Source of the DNA: Leptobrachium leishanense
Taxonomy: Eukaryota; Chordata; Amphibia; Anura; Megophryidae
Reading direction: 5' to 3'
Assembly (NCBI GenBank): GCA_009667805.1
Contig: CM019075.1
Coordinates: 16,499,715-16,563,714, forward strand
Length of the DNA stretch: 64,000 nt
Position 1 is the stretch's first letter, and each line of letters opens with the position of its first letter. Below the pieces are notes generated by a model. That model was not told where the DNA came from. It did not search any database and saw nothing but the letters and a program-made list of their open reading frames with translations. Below are positions 9,576 to 20,677 of this stretch, piece by piece. Made by a program: the position numbers and the translations under genes.

Positions 9576-10501
9576 TGCATAGAGACTCCATTCTGTGTGA
9601 AGTAACAGCATCCAGCTGATCCAGTGTATGAAACTTCATCCCTCCCTTTTCACCCCCCCCCATTGGATTTTTGTAAAATGGTAAAATTTGTTTTTATTTT
9701 GTTTATTTTGTTTATTTGTTTTTATTAAGATGAATCTAAATACCAATTTCCACACCTGTACCATCTTCTGTTTTTGAGATATAGGTATCCTGTTTAAAAT
9801 ATTCACCCCCTTTTTCACCCTCCTTCTTGGATTGTTGGAAAATGGTAAAACTCATTTTTTATGTTTCAAGAAGATTGTAAATAACAATTTTCACACCTGT
9901 AACATCTTTGGTTTTTGAAATCTAAGTATACTGATAAAAGTATTCACACCCCCTCTTTTTTTCAACCCCCACTGGATTTTGGAGATAATGGCAAAATCTG
10001 TGTTTTTTAATTTTTCAAGACAAATCTAAATACCGATTTTCACTTCTGTAACATCGTCTTTTTTTGAGATATAGGTATCCTGTATAAACGTATTCACACA
10101 CCCCCTTTTTCCCCCCCCCCCCCCACTGGATTTTCTGAAAATTGTAAAATACGTGTTTTTTTCATTTTTCAAGACAAATCTAAATACCAATTTTCATGCC
10201 TGTAACATCTTCTGTTTTTCAGATATAGGTATCCTGTTTAAAATGTTCAACCCCCTTTTTTCTCCCCCCCCACGTGGATTTTTGAAAAACAGTAAAACAT
10301 TTGTTTTTTATTTTTTCAAAAAGATTGTAAATACCAATTTTCACGCCTCTAACTTCTGCTGTTCTTGAGCTATAGGAATCCTATTTAAAATATTCAATAC
10401 CTTTTTTTCACCCTCTTAGGGGTGGAACTTGCAAAAAATCTTTCCCTAGTGGGTGCCTACGTCATAAAAACAATGTACCTTCAAAATTTTACGCTCCTAG
10501 G

Positions 10502-10582
10502 TTAACCCCTTAAGGACCAAGGGTCTTTAAAGTCAATGCAGTTTTGATGTAATAGCTACATCATTGGTCCTTAAGGGTTTAA
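10502..10582. mobile_element. tiny TTAA-bounded palindromic MITE
   Basis: TTAA, then CCCCTTAAGGACCAA, ending TTGGTCCTTAAGGG and TTTAA. The ends are inverted and the whole unit is about 80 bp, nested in the Helitron. It resembles the ends of the piggyBac-like element at 330-1478. Confidence 0.55.
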
Positions 10583-10639
10583 TCGGTTTCAGCTGGGCAT
10601 TGATCAGTCAGTCAGGACTTTCACTTTTATATATATAGA

Positions 10640-11309
10640 TTGTGCCGTGGGGCTTTCACAAAGGTTATCTATAACTGCTTGCTAATAATTCAGACCTCAT
10701 AGGACATTGTAAGAGACAAGTGGCACCATCTAGAGTTTAAAATCTTTCATTCAGGCAATATTTATGTAAATGATAAATAAATACCTGAAAAATTATTTGA
10801 AAATTTACAATATGTTAATTTTTTCAGTTATCACAGGACAAAACTTTCTGTGCAAAATTTTCTATTTTGCACTATATTTGTTAACGTCACATCCCATGTG
10901 CGACAGCGTGATTAGAGGCAGGGTGATAAACCACAGTGTTTCTAGCAGGCAGATGGAGAAAGCCCTTTCCCCCTAAAGGGTTAATTCTCATCTGGCACCT
11001 GATTAAGACTACCCTGCTTTTATCGGTACAGTTGTTCCCTCTGAAAGAGCAGTCTTTGTGCTGGGTGCTACAGAGAAGGAGACAAAACTCTGAAATTACT
11101 AAGGGGAGTCTACTTTATTTTGGTTTTGCTTATTGGTCAGAGCCTTAGCTGCCCAATGTTATAGTGAGGGGAGAATAAGGTTTAGTTAGACTCCGAATGA
11201 GGAGTAGGCTTTTTATTTATATTTGTTTTTTTGTCTTATTTATTTGATACTCTGCATGTACTATGGCTGCCCAATGAAGAAAAGCCTGAAACACTAGGCA
11301 AGCAAAGTA
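10640..11309. other. intergenic, no gene
   Basis: No gene or clear repeat boundary. A ttaacgtcacatccc sequence near 10880 and ggggttaa near 12120 could be the ends of a TTAA-type element that contains the LINE fragment, but their inverted similarity is too weak to call. Confidence 0.35.
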
Positions 11310-11840
11310 TTGGCATGCATTAAAAGGGGAGTTCACTCACGGGATGAAAACATAATTTTGCCTCTGTATAAATCAATGGTCAGGCCGCACCTTGAATATG
11401 CCGTGCAATTTTGGGCACCGGTCTTAAAAAAAGATATTATAGCGTTAGAAAAAGTGCAGAGACGGGCAACTAAATTAATAAGGGGAATGGAAAGGTTAAG
11501 TTATGAGGCAAGATTAACAAGCTTAAACCTGTTTAGTTTAGAGAAAAGGCGCATTAGAGGGGATCTGATAACCTTATATAAATATATACGGGGTCATTAT
11601 CAACCATTGTCTGATAACCTATTCATTAACAGGTCTATACATAGGACAAGGGGTCATCCATTTAGACTGGAAGAAAGAAAATTTAGCTTAAAGCATAGGA
11701 AGGGTTATTTTACGGTGAGAACAATAAAGCTGTGGAATTCTCTGCCTGTTGAGGTGGTTGGGTCAGAGTCTGTACAGACTTTTAAAAAACGACTTGATGA
11801 CTTCCTGCAGACACAGAATATTAAGGGTTATAATATTTAA
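11310..11840 (+). pseudogene. LINE ORF2 C-terminal fragment (dead on arrival)
   Basis: 176 codons contain MVRPHLEYAVQFWAPVLKKD, VQRRATKLI, YEARLTSLNLFSLEKRRIRGD and TIKLWNSLPVEVV, the region downstream of the reverse-transcriptase fingers and palm in L2/CR1-type proteins. The catalytic FADD block and the endonuclease are absent. The same blocks appear in the longer copy at 23381-25081 with moderate divergence, so these are related families. No start codon of its own is expected. Confidence 0.85.
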
Positions 11841-12035
11841 TATGTGGGTAAAAGCTTCTTGATCCAAGGAGAAATCTGACTGCCATTCTGGGGTCAAGAA
11901 GGAATTTTTTCCCAGTATGTTGCATATTTCAGACTGGGTTTTTTGCCTTCTTTTGGATCAACAGCAGTAGGTTATGTGGGAGAGGCTGAACCCGATGGAC
12001 GCATGTCTTTTTTCAGCCTATGTAACTATGTAACT
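11310..12035 (+). mobile_element. 5'-truncated LINE (L2/CR1-like) 3' end
   Basis: The last 176 codons of an ORF2-type protein are followed by about 195 bp of 3' sequence with the amphibian LINE tail (gaacccgatggacgcatgtc, then cctatgtaactatgtaact). A TAACTATG-like repeat at the end fits a LINE 3' terminus. It is 5'-truncated, as most copies are. The exact clade is not resolved. Confidence 0.8.
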
Positions 12036-12595
12036 AATTTGTGTGTCCAGTGGCTACATCACACGTGTTTTAAATAATGTGATAACAACTTTTTCAACAG
12101 AAAGCAGTTGGTAGAGAAGGGGTTAATAGAACAATCTATTGTCTTCAATATCTTTATTTATTCAATGCAGGCTGGTGCAGCTGCAGGCACGGATCATTAA
12201 AATGCATGTAAAAAAGTGAAGAACAGAAGAGTTGCGAAATTCCAAATAGGACAATACACATGTAGATCTTTCAGCGAGTGTTTATTTGCAAATAAATTTT
12301 GGTTTAACAAGCATAGTTTCTATTAATCAACAAGTGAAATCTACCTTGATATGATGTGCTATTCTACATGTTACTATAGTAAATCAACCATAAATTTAAT
12401 TTTTTTAATCAAGCAATCCTTAAACAAAATTACAAAGGACAGTTAGGAACGAAGACTCATTTTATGCAATTAAGTATTCTATTAAAAATATATAGTTTTA
12501 ATAATGTATGTAGATTCTAAACGTATCTTTCCTTTATGCATCCTTTTAAGAGTTTACAGAGATCATCTTAAAAGCAAAGATTGTCAATAAATAGA
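12036..12595 (-). other. 3' flank of the third TAS2R gene
   Basis: A/T-rich, no gene and no recognised repeat apart from ggggttaa near 12120. Confidence 0.5.
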
Positions 12596-13522
12596 TTAAA
12601 CTACCTCAAAATAGCTACACAGATTTGATGACATTTTTACAAGGGTCTTATACAGTTTACAGTTCCCTTTTATCAGGATCAAGGGACAGAGAGAGTGGCC
12701 AATGTGGCTTGCAATAGCACATGCATGAATAACATCTGGATCACAAACTTTAAGTATTGCTACTGTGACAGCAACATATGAAAAACCATTGACTGACAAG
12801 AGAGCGATGACTATTTTCACTACACGGATGTGACCTTTACAGTTGGCACTTTCGAGACTTTGACCACTGTCCTGCATCGCCTTCATGTGCCGGCAGAGTG
12901 AGACGATGATGGACAAAGCTGAAGTCAAGCAAATCAGGAATGCCAGAGATGAGAAGGTCCCATATATCATGTATGATTCTAAGAGATTGTTATCTGAACC
13001 GGATGTCTCTGACGCGTTTCGAAGACAGTTGTCAACTGTTTTGCTCGGATTGAACTCTTCAGTATTGTACCATACCACAAAGAAACTGACCACCAACGAC
13101 CCTAAGATAGACGGGATTGGAATCCACGGAAACACGTTGTAGAGCCCTTTCTGGAAGCTGATGCAGAAGCTCTTTTTCAGGTGGATAATTTTCAGGCAGA
13201 AGTGAACACAGAGCCAGGTGCACAACCAGAGGTTACAGGAAATAAACACAAAATGTGCCATCATATAGATTCTTTTCCATAGTTCAGCGCTGAGAATGTT
13301 GGAAGTGTCCAATACCACGAAAAGAATTAAAATGATTCTGAAGAATCCGTAAAACATGTTGGAGGCACCGATCCAGGTGATTAATTGATCACTTAAGTTA
13401 AGTATTTTTTTCTTTGACCATTCCAGGAGATTTACGACAATAATGAACAGGTTTCCTGACATCGAAATGGTCAGAGTAATTATGTCTACAGCTGTCATGA
13501 CAAGAACGAGAGCATAAAACAT
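12596..13522 (-). CDS. bitter taste receptor, type 2 (TAS2R), intact
   Basis: 308-aa intact single-exon TAS2R. TM1 carries SGNLFIIVVN (22-31), closest of the set to the family consensus GN.FI..VN. TM2 has LITWIGASNMFYG, TM3 WLCTWLCVHFCLKII, the second extracellular loop an NAS sequon, TM6 HIRVVKIVIALLSVN, and TM7 CPLILIKGNCKLYKTL, which keeps the GN.KL signature that the two genes at 1.5 and 4.7 kb have changed to AKSNL. The ATG at 13522 is the first in frame. It is clearly more distant from the 1.5/4.7 kb pair than they are from each other, but shares TM3 almost exactly with them. Role and signalling as for the other TAS2Rs; the ligand is unknown. Confidence 0.93.
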   Translation of the reverse strand: MFYALVLVMTAVDIITLTISMSGNLFIIVVNLLEWSKKKILNLSDQLITWIGASNMFYGFFRIILILFVVLDTSNILSAELWKRIYMMAHFVFISCNLWLCTWLCVHFCLKIIHLKKSFCISFQKGLYNVFPWIPIPSILGSLVVSFFVVWYNTEEFNPSKTVDNCLRNASETSGSDNNLLESYMIYGTFSSLAFLICLTSALSIIVSLCRHMKAMQDSGQSLESANCKGHIRVVKIVIALLSVNGFSYVAVTVAILKVCDPDVIHACAIASHIGHSLCPLILIKGNCKLYKTLVKMSSNLCSYFEVV

Positions 13523-13804
13523 CTTGTACTGTAGGACATTGAATGGTTAGATAAGTGACTGGGTTGGCCAGGCGGCATCAATCTCTTCTGTTTGACATTC
13601 ACTTGCTTGCAATATATACACAATATTTGAGAAAACAATGAAATCAAATCTGTGCATAATGCAAATAGTGCTATGCTATCAGATACTTTGGAACATGTTA
13701 ATATTTTGCAAATATTGTGTCTTCTTTGGAATTGAAACCTTCCGAATTTACTTTTTGCAGTAATCTATAACCCTAGAGTTCTACAAGACAAAAAAGTGGG
13801 GGTC

Positions 13805-14281
13805 TCATCCCAGACGGGGAGGTCTACCTTCTCACTCTAGATAAATAACTGGACTCATGAAGAACATAATGGCCACTCAAGTGGGTGCTCATGAGAACTA
13901 GAGCATCCCCAGGCTCCCATAATATACATACTGAAGAAGAAGGCCCAGGCATGGAGTGCCACATAGACTATAGACAACACAACTTTATTGGAGAACTATC
14001 AAAGCTTTGGCCATAGACTGGCCTCTTGAGAAAAGTCAGTGTATAGCCAAAATGTTGCCAATTCCCCAATAAAGCTACACTGCTTGAAGCCTATGTGGAA
14101 TGCCTGGGCCTTCTTCTTCAGTATGTATATTATGGGAGCCTGGGGATGCTCTAGTTCTCATGAGCACCCACTTGAGTGGCCATTATGTTCTTCATGAGTC
14201 CAGTTATTTATCTAGAGCGAGAAGGTAGACCTCCTTGTCTAGTCTATGTGGAGTGCCAGGACCATCTTTATTTTCATCCTA
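13805..14281. mobile_element. snap-back element C
   Basis: Arms of about 155 bp (13813 to about 13969, and about 14085-14239) are inverted near-copies, followed by a short unique tail. tcatccca at 13805-13812 and tcatccta at 14274-14281 may be the target duplication (7 of 8 match). In the spacer, the minus strand at 14001-14030 has CTCAAGA, a GGCC...GGCC stem and AAAGCTTT, which looks like a decayed hammerhead using AAGCTT in place of ACGCGT. No coding capacity. Confidence 0.55.
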
Positions 14282-15361
14282 GGGCGAACACGTCACTAAC
14301 TATGCGCACATACCTGAAAAAATACTTCTTAAATGGAACCTTCATGGAGTTTGAGGTAGAGTCCATGAATGGTTTCCCCCTACTCAAAACCTATTCGGTT
14401 TTTAGATTGTCAGATTAGGAATCGTCAGTCTGTATCCTTTGCAGTGTCAACACTACCAAATTGTGTTTAACTTTTGACAGTCTACCATTCACAGTTTTCC
14501 ACCAAGCTTTGGAAACAATGTATGTAGGACTGTTAGGAAGTAATGGGGTTAATGTCACACAGTATCAAGATGTAATAAGTCTACAACCAGTTTTTGATTC
14601 ACTGAATTAATCTACTAGAATTATTAAATTTAGAGCTTGCTTTCATTTGTCTTGTTTTCTGAAATCTACTTTTTTTTTTACCACAATTTGGTTAGTTTTG
14701 AATACGGCAGATTTAATTAAGGGTATGACAAAATTTTGATTCCAGGAAATAATTTGGCTCAGTTATTGGCACGCACGCCTATACTCGCCAATGGAAATTT
14801 TGACTTTAGCCATTCTGTTCAAATTTATTGGTAAGCTGATCGTTGAAAAAATATGAATTGCTAAAAAAGGGGAATGGATTTTCAGCCAGGGAAATGGAAA
14901 ATCAGACTGAAAGACCAATTTAAACATGGGTTTTCAAATAGGCATGTTCAGTGTTGAAAATCAACAATGAAAATATGCCTTTTCGAGAATTTTACCACCC
15001 CTTTATGAAAACAACGTAATTTATTTTTATTTTTAACTGTGTTTCGAATTTGTTTCCATTAAATCAGCCAATTGTTCGGAAAAAATATCAAACTCTGATA
15101 TTTAGTTCAATAAAACCGACGGAAAGAACTAAATCAAGACCGTATTCATTGAATTAAAATTTGTGTGAAACGGATGTCCCTCCTCTCCGCTCTTTTTTAT
15201 TCTCCATTCTATTCCTTGTAGTGAAAAACTAGTAAATTTGTGTATTTGTTTTGTTTTGCTTCTTTGCAAATTTTTACAGTCAATACAAAATCTAAGGAGA
15301 CTCTTATGATGACATTTTGCACATAGGCAGGTGGCCACCCTTTGTTGTAAGGAATCACAGT
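14282..15361. other. intergenic, no gene
   Basis: Between snap-back element C and the fourth TAS2R gene. A/T-rich with no recognisable repeat ends; the open frames here are short and not family-like. Confidence 0.45.
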
Positions 15362-16237
15362 TCAAGTGAAACGAGAGAAGATGTGTATAAGGGTCTTACA
15401 CAATTTTTTGTTTCCCATTATAAGGATGACAGAGCCGAGGATGTGGCAAATCGTTAGCATAAATATATATTCGTCATCTTCGATCAAAGTTATAACAAGA
15501 GCAACGTACAAAAGTACATTAAGAAACAGAATTGAGACCACTGTTTTGGCCGCACGCACATGGACCGACACGCTGGAACCTTGGAGACCTCGAACATGGT
15601 CTTGCATCTTCTTCAGGTGTCGGTGCAGTGAAGTGATGATGGTCACGGCAGATGCCGAGGACAGAAGAAATCCGAAGGATGACACAATTCCGTAAATAGT
15701 GCATGCGTGCCAAATATTCATCAAATAGAGTGTGTTATTTACCGGAGACCCACCGAAAGTTTTGTTTGAAGGGTAAACACTTGTCTCTGAAAATATAATA
15801 GCAATAGTACACAGCAGTGAACCCAGAACAGATAGAACCATAATCCATTCAGTCGACTCATGGAAACACCTCTGCAGACGGGTGTATAGTCTGTGTCGTG
15901 AGCTGACGATTTTCAAACAGAAGTGTACGCATAGCCAGGAACTAAACCAGTGGCTGCAGGATAGTAAAAACATAAATAAGAATGTGACAGGGTGTTCTAA
16001 CTTGGTAGAGAAGTATGACTCATTGAGGAATTTGATGGGATATCCAGTAACTTTAACAAGTTCCATCAAAAGATTGGAAACACTAATTAATGTGATCAGT
16101 TGATCAGCTAATTGAATCGCATTGGTTTTTCTCCAGTTTAGGATGTTAACAGTGATAATGAACACACTGCCAAGGACTGTAGCTATCAAAGCTACAATAT
16201 CTACGAGTAACACGAAAACAAATTTCAGTTCGAACAT
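15362..16237 (-). CDS. bitter taste receptor, type 2 (TAS2R), intact, divergent
   Basis: 291-aa single-exon TAS2R with a shorter C-terminal tail than its neighbours. Marks: VLGSVFIITVN in TM1 (21-31), ADQLITLISVSN in TM2, WFSSWLCVHFCLKIV in TM3, the NNT sequon in the second extracellular loop, VHVRAAKTVVSILFLN in TM6, and ILIMGNKKLCKTL in TM7 with the canonical GN.KL. The ATG at 16237 gives the normal length. TM4-TM5 and the second loop are the most divergent of the four intact genes, so it likely represents a separate lineage rather than a recent local duplicate. Same strand as the others, head-to-tail. Confidence 0.92.
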   Translation of the reverse strand: MFELKFVFVLLVDIVALIATVLGSVFIITVNILNWRKTNAIQLADQLITLISVSNLLMELVKVTGYPIKFLNESYFSTKLEHPVTFLFMFLLSCSHWFSSWLCVHFCLKIVSSRHRLYTRLQRCFHESTEWIMVLSVLGSLLCTIAIIFSETSVYPSNKTFGGSPVNNTLYLMNIWHACTIYGIVSSFGFLLSSASAVTIITSLHRHLKKMQDHVRGLQGSSVSVHVRAAKTVVSILFLNVLLYVALVITLIEDDEYIFMLTICHILGSVILIMGNKKLCKTLIHIFSRFT

Positions 16238-16672
16238 TTTCTCCTTTTGTTTGTATTTGATCTACTTGACCAACTGGATCTTCTTCTTGAATGTTGGCTC
16301 GAGTTCTACACTTCAAATTTTCTCCCCATCAGTAAGAAAAAAAGACATATTGGATTTGTATAAAATGCAAATGAGAGCACTATGTTAGGAGAAACTTCAT
16401 CTCAGCATGACATTTTGCAAATGTATTTATAACCTGATAACTGTGGAACATAGGACACCCAGGACCTTCATTTGGAAGCTTTCCCAGTCTTTTCCACAAC
16501 ATGTAAATGAAGCCTTCTAATTTTCATTGTAGCATTTACCCATCTACATCTAGCTATTAGAATATAATCTTGACTAGTCCTGTATAATCCTGACTCCTTG
16601 AGAAAAAGGGATGCTAAGCCTAAAGTGACACGCAAAGTATTTATACCTATTGCCAAGAGTATGGCGGCTACA
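16238..16672 (-). promoter_or_regulatory. 5' flank of the fourth TAS2R gene
   Basis: About 435 bp between the start codon and the Tc1 element at 16675. No similarity to the upstream block shared by the first two receptor genes is apparent, and no TATA element is obvious. Promoter role by position only. Confidence 0.3.
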
Positions 16673-16907
16673 TACAGTGCTCACCATAAATGAGAACACC
16701 CCTTTTGAAAAGTAATATTTTAATCAATATCTCAATGAACACAAGAACAAAGTCCAAACTTCTGACAAAACTGAGGTTCGTGGAACATCTGTTTAGCTCA
16801 TTATGTGACCGTAACGCTAATAATATAACTTAGATATCAAAACCTTCAGCTTTACTCAAATTAGTTGATGCAAAAATGAATACACTCCACAACAAAAACT
16901 CCTACAT

Positions 16908-17434
16908 CTAGTATTTTGTATGACCTCCATGATTTGTAAGGACAGCACTGAGTCTTCTAGGCATGGAATGCACAAGTTGACAAAATATTGCAGCATCTAT
17001 CTTTTTCCTTTCTTCAAAAACGACCTCCTTTACAGCCTGGATGCTGGATGGAGAGTGACGCTCAACTTGTCTCTTCAGAATTCCCCATAGGTGTTCGATT
17101 GGGTTCAGATCAGGAGACATACCTGGTCACTGAATCACATTTGCCCCTTTCTTCAGAAATGCAACTGTGGCCTTAGATGTGGGTTTTGGATCATTGTCAT
17201 GTTGGAAAAGTGCACGACGACCAAGGGCATGGAGCGATGGTAGCCTCTTCTCTTTCAATATAGAGCAGTACATCTGTGAATTCATGATACATCAATGAAA
17301 TGCAGCTCCCCAACACCAGCGGCCCCACAGAAGGACACTGCCACCACCTTTGTGACTCCATATAGTTTTTAAGCCATCAGATCCAAAAACATTTATCTTG
17401 GTCTCATCACTTCAGGGTACAGACTCCCAGTAGT
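16908..17434 (-). pseudogene. Tc1 transposase, C-terminal half, broken
   Basis: The best frame (16908-17120) reads MSPDLNPIEHLWGILKRQVE and ends HGGHTKY, the Tc1 third-acid (E) block and typical C-terminus. Between 17120 and 17434 the second-aspartate block (HDNDPK-like) and upstream parts are recognisable only by switching frames and reading through stops. It was a DDE cut-and-paste transposase and is now inactive. The hAT insertion at 17435 separates it from its N-terminus. Confidence 0.8.
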
Positions 17435-19393
17435 CAGTGGCGTCACTAGGGTTGGTGTCACCCGGTGCGGTAACTTATGGTGTCACCCCCTCCCCCAAGT
17501 TTTACGGATTTTTTTTAACTACTCTTACTAAATCAGTACTCCCATATAACACTGAATGCTCATACACACAGCGCACATTACTGTGAAGTTTATTGCTGTG
17601 CAGCTCTCTCATATGCTCACACAAATTTTTGCCAATGGTCAGCAAGTACGATGCCTGTTCGAAGGCAGTGAAAGCACACATGGATTTATATTGCCCCCAG
17701 CAGCTCTGGATATATTGCCCCCAGCAGCTCACCCATGGATATATTGCGCCTCAGCTCACATATGGATATATTGCGCCTCAGCTCACACATGGATATATTG
17801 CCCCAGACCAGCTCACACATGGATATATTGCCCCAGACCAGCTCACACATGGATATAGCCCCAGCTCTCATGGATATGCCCGCAGCACACATGGATACTG
17901 CCCCAAGCACACATGGATACTGCCCCAGCTCACATGGATATGCCCCAGCAGCTCTCATGGATATGCCCCAGCAGCTCTCATGGATATTGCCCCAGCTCCT
18001 CTCATGGATATTGCCCCAGCTCCTCTCATGGATATACTGCCCCAGCTGCTCTCATGGATATACTGCCCCAGCTGCTCTCATGGATTTTGACCCAGCTCCT
18101 CTCATGGCTGTGCCCCCAGCTCCTCTCATTGATATTGCCCCAGCTCATGGATATGCCCCAGCTCATGGATATTGCCCCAGCACATGGATACTGCCCCAGC
18201 TCATGGATATGCCCCCAGCTCATGGATATGTCCCAGCTCATGGATACTGCCCCAGCACATAGATATGCCCCAGCTCATGGATACTGCCCCAGCACATGGA
18301 TAATGCCCCAGCTCATGGATATACCCCAGCTCATGGATACTGCCCCAGCTCATGGATATGCCCTAACACATGGATATGCCCCAGCTCATGGATACTGCCC
18401 CAGCTCATGGATACTGCCCCAGCTCATGGATATGCCCCAGCACATGGATACTGCCCCAGCTCATGGATTTGCCCCAGCACATGGATATTGCCCCAGCTCA
18501 TGGATACTGCCCCAGCTCATGGATATGCCCCAGCACATGGATACTGCCCCAGCTCATGGATACTGCCCCAGCTCATGGATTTGCCCCAAGCTCATGGATA
18601 TTGCCCCAGCACATGGATTTGCTCCCAGCTCATGGATATGCCCCAACTCATGGATTTGCCCCCGGCTCATGGATATGCCCCAGCTCATGGATATGCCCCA
18701 GCTCATGGATATGCCCCAGCTCATGGATTTGCCCCGGCTCGTGGATTTGCCCCAGCACATGGATATGCCCCAGCACATGGATATGCCCCAGCTCATGGAT
18801 TTGCCCCCCAGCTCATGGATTTTCCCCAGCACATGGTTTTGCCCCAGCTCATGGATACTGCCCCAGCTCATGGATACTGCCCCAGCTCATGGATTTGCCC
18901 CAGCTCATGGATACTGCCCCAGCTCATGGATACTGCCCCAGCTCATGGATTTGCCCCAGCTCATGGATTTGCCCCAGCACATGGATATGCCCCAGCTCAT
19001 GGATTTGCCCCCCAGCTCATGGATACTGCCCCAGCTCATGGATATTGCCCCAGCACATGGATTTTCCCCCAGCTCATGGATATGAACAAGGCCCCAGCAG
19101 CTCATGGATAATGGCTCCCCCAGCTCACCTCCTGCGCCGCGTGTTCGCTCCCTCTGAGCGTCCGGCGGCGTGCAGCTTGGGCGCTCGCCTGGGGGAGCCA
19201 CGTGACCAGCCGCGATCGGCTGGTCACGTGTTTCCCCTGGGCGAGCGCCGAAGCTGCATGCTTCGGATTCTCGCAGGGAGCGAACACGCGGCGCATGGTG
19301 AGACACCCGCCCTTAGGGTGACGGTGTCACCCTAAAGGCAGGTGTCACCTGGTGCGGGCTGTACCCCCACGTAGCGACGCCCCTGCCAGTAGT
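17427..19393 (+). mobile_element. hAT-type non-autonomous element carrying a minisatellite (copy 1)
   Basis: The 8-bp target duplication CCAGTAGT lies at 17427-17434 and 19386-19393. Inverted ends are CAGTGGCGTCACTAGGG (17435) and ...AGCGACGCCCCTG (19385). Length is 1951 bp, mostly the minisatellite at 17695-19110. The right subterminal region holds a 13-bp stem around CACGTGACCAGCC (about 19199-19230) and gtgtcacc repeats. A second copy at 51329-52791 has far fewer repeat units. No transposase. Confidence 0.88.
17695..19110. repeat. minisatellite, unit near GCCCCAGCTCATGGATAT
   Basis: Units change along the array: about 30 bp with gccccagaccagctcacaca on the left, about 25 bp with cagctcctctcatgg in the middle, and 18-19 bp gccccagctcatggata on the right, where there are dozens. 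Because many units are 18 bp, several frames stay open on both strands and give repetitive MDTAPAHGY- or MSWGQYP-type peptides. These are not genes. Confidence 0.9.
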
Positions 19394-19549
19394 CTTTTTT
19401 TTCAGCATCGGCCCTGACAAATTTTAGGAGGGCTTTTTTGTACATGAGCTTTAGGAGAGGTTTCCGTCATGGACGACACCCATGCATGCCATTCCTCCGT
19501 GGTGTATGCCGTATTGTGTCGTGGGAAACAATCATCCCAGTTTGGCTTT

Positions 19550-19780
19550 CTACTTTAACTGCCATGACCTAGCATAGCGATTTTTTTTCAACCCTTGATC
19601 AGTGAGATGGTTGGAGTTCTGTTTGTTACATTGTAGTATCACTTTTGCTCCAGTATTGTGACAGATAAGTAAAGCTTTGCTGATCTTTTTGTAGCCATCA
19701 CCTTTCATGTGTAAAGAAATGATTTCCTTTCTCAGGCCTTGTGCCATTTCTCTTCCATGTGGTGCCATTGCTGACTGCAT
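19550..19780 (-). pseudogene. Tc1 transposase N-terminal fragment
   Basis: MAPHGREMAQGLRKEIISLH and GDGYKKISKALLI correspond to the N-terminal helix-turn-helix (paired-like) DNA-binding domain of Tc1 transposases. Beyond about 50 codons the frame loses similarity (NHLTDQGLKKN), consistent with decay. It matches the domain at 48530 onward only at family level. Confidence 0.75.
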
Positions 19781-20677
19781 GAAATGGGAAGGGGCATTTT
19801 TTAGGTGACGCCCTTATATAATCACCGGTCTGCTGGACACCTGTTTAATGAATAATTAGTCACCTGGAGTTGAATTCTTTTAAATTAGGAATTTATGACT
19901 TTCATTTGGGGAGTATTCATTTTTGCGACATGATCTTGAATGAATTTGTTAACGTCCTGCTCGCTGGCTGGATGCCGAGGAACACAGGGCTCATGGTCAC
20001 GTGAGACGCCAGGGGGCTGGACGCGGATTGATGATGCAGCGCTGGCTGGGTTTAAAGCCCAACATCTCAATTTCACCAGTGCCCTGATGTGGTTATTAGT
20101 GATGGGCCGAACACCCCCGTGTTCAGTTCGCATTTGAACACGATTCGAACTCCGTGCAAGTCAATGGGACTCGAACATTCGATTTTTAGAGTGCCCTCCA
20201 AGAGGGCATACTGTATATGCAAGATATTTGCCATAAAAGGTGTATGGGGGTCTGGGTAGTGCCCTGGGGGACAGGAAACAAGGACAAAAAGTTAAAATAT
20301 ATATTTTTTTTTAAAGGAACAGTGATTTTTCCATGACCTAAAGGTTAAGAATAAAAACAAAAAATTCCTTCAAATATCGTGCCTAGGAGGTCCCCATAAC
20401 CTGCCCATGAAGTGGTGGATTTGTAGGATGTATAGAAACATTTAAAAACAAAAAAATGACATTTCAAATAAAGGTAAATGATTTTCCTTTAATCTATTCA
20501 TAAACAACTGCTTGGGGCGGCAGCCTGTATGAAAAGAGAAGACGTTTTAGGACACGCAGAACAAGTTTAGTGATTTTTTGGCTAAATTATGGTGAAACTT
20601 ATGCAGGCTTTGGATGAAAGTAACAGCAGGGGCAATAAAATTGCATGAACATTAACATTTGCTGCGGCGTTCACCGC

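Larger units (their letters stand above)
8730..10639 (-). mobile_element. Helitron, degenerate, TC...CTAG ends
   Basis: On the minus strand it starts TCTATATATATAAAAG at 10639 and ends GGGCAAAAGCTAG at 8730, flanked by A and T. That is the Helitron pattern of 5' TC, 3' CTRR and insertion between A and T. A helicase remnant near the 3' end supports the family. The 5' half is made of about 150-bp modules containing a gatataggtatcctgttta-type core (about 9775-10400), also found in the larger Helitron at 45.8-50.8 kb. Non-autonomous. Confidence 0.75.

Noticed and set aside
10881..12125. TTAA-bounded element enclosing the LINE fragment
   Set aside because: TTAA sites are common in A/T-rich DNA and the ends share too little inverted similarity.
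17593..19335. Long open frames on both strands (up to 390 codons) giving repetitive MDTAPAHGY and MSWG peptides
   Set aside because: They follow an 18-bp tandem repeat whose period is a multiple of three, occur in several frames on both strands, and lie within a non-autonomous hAT.
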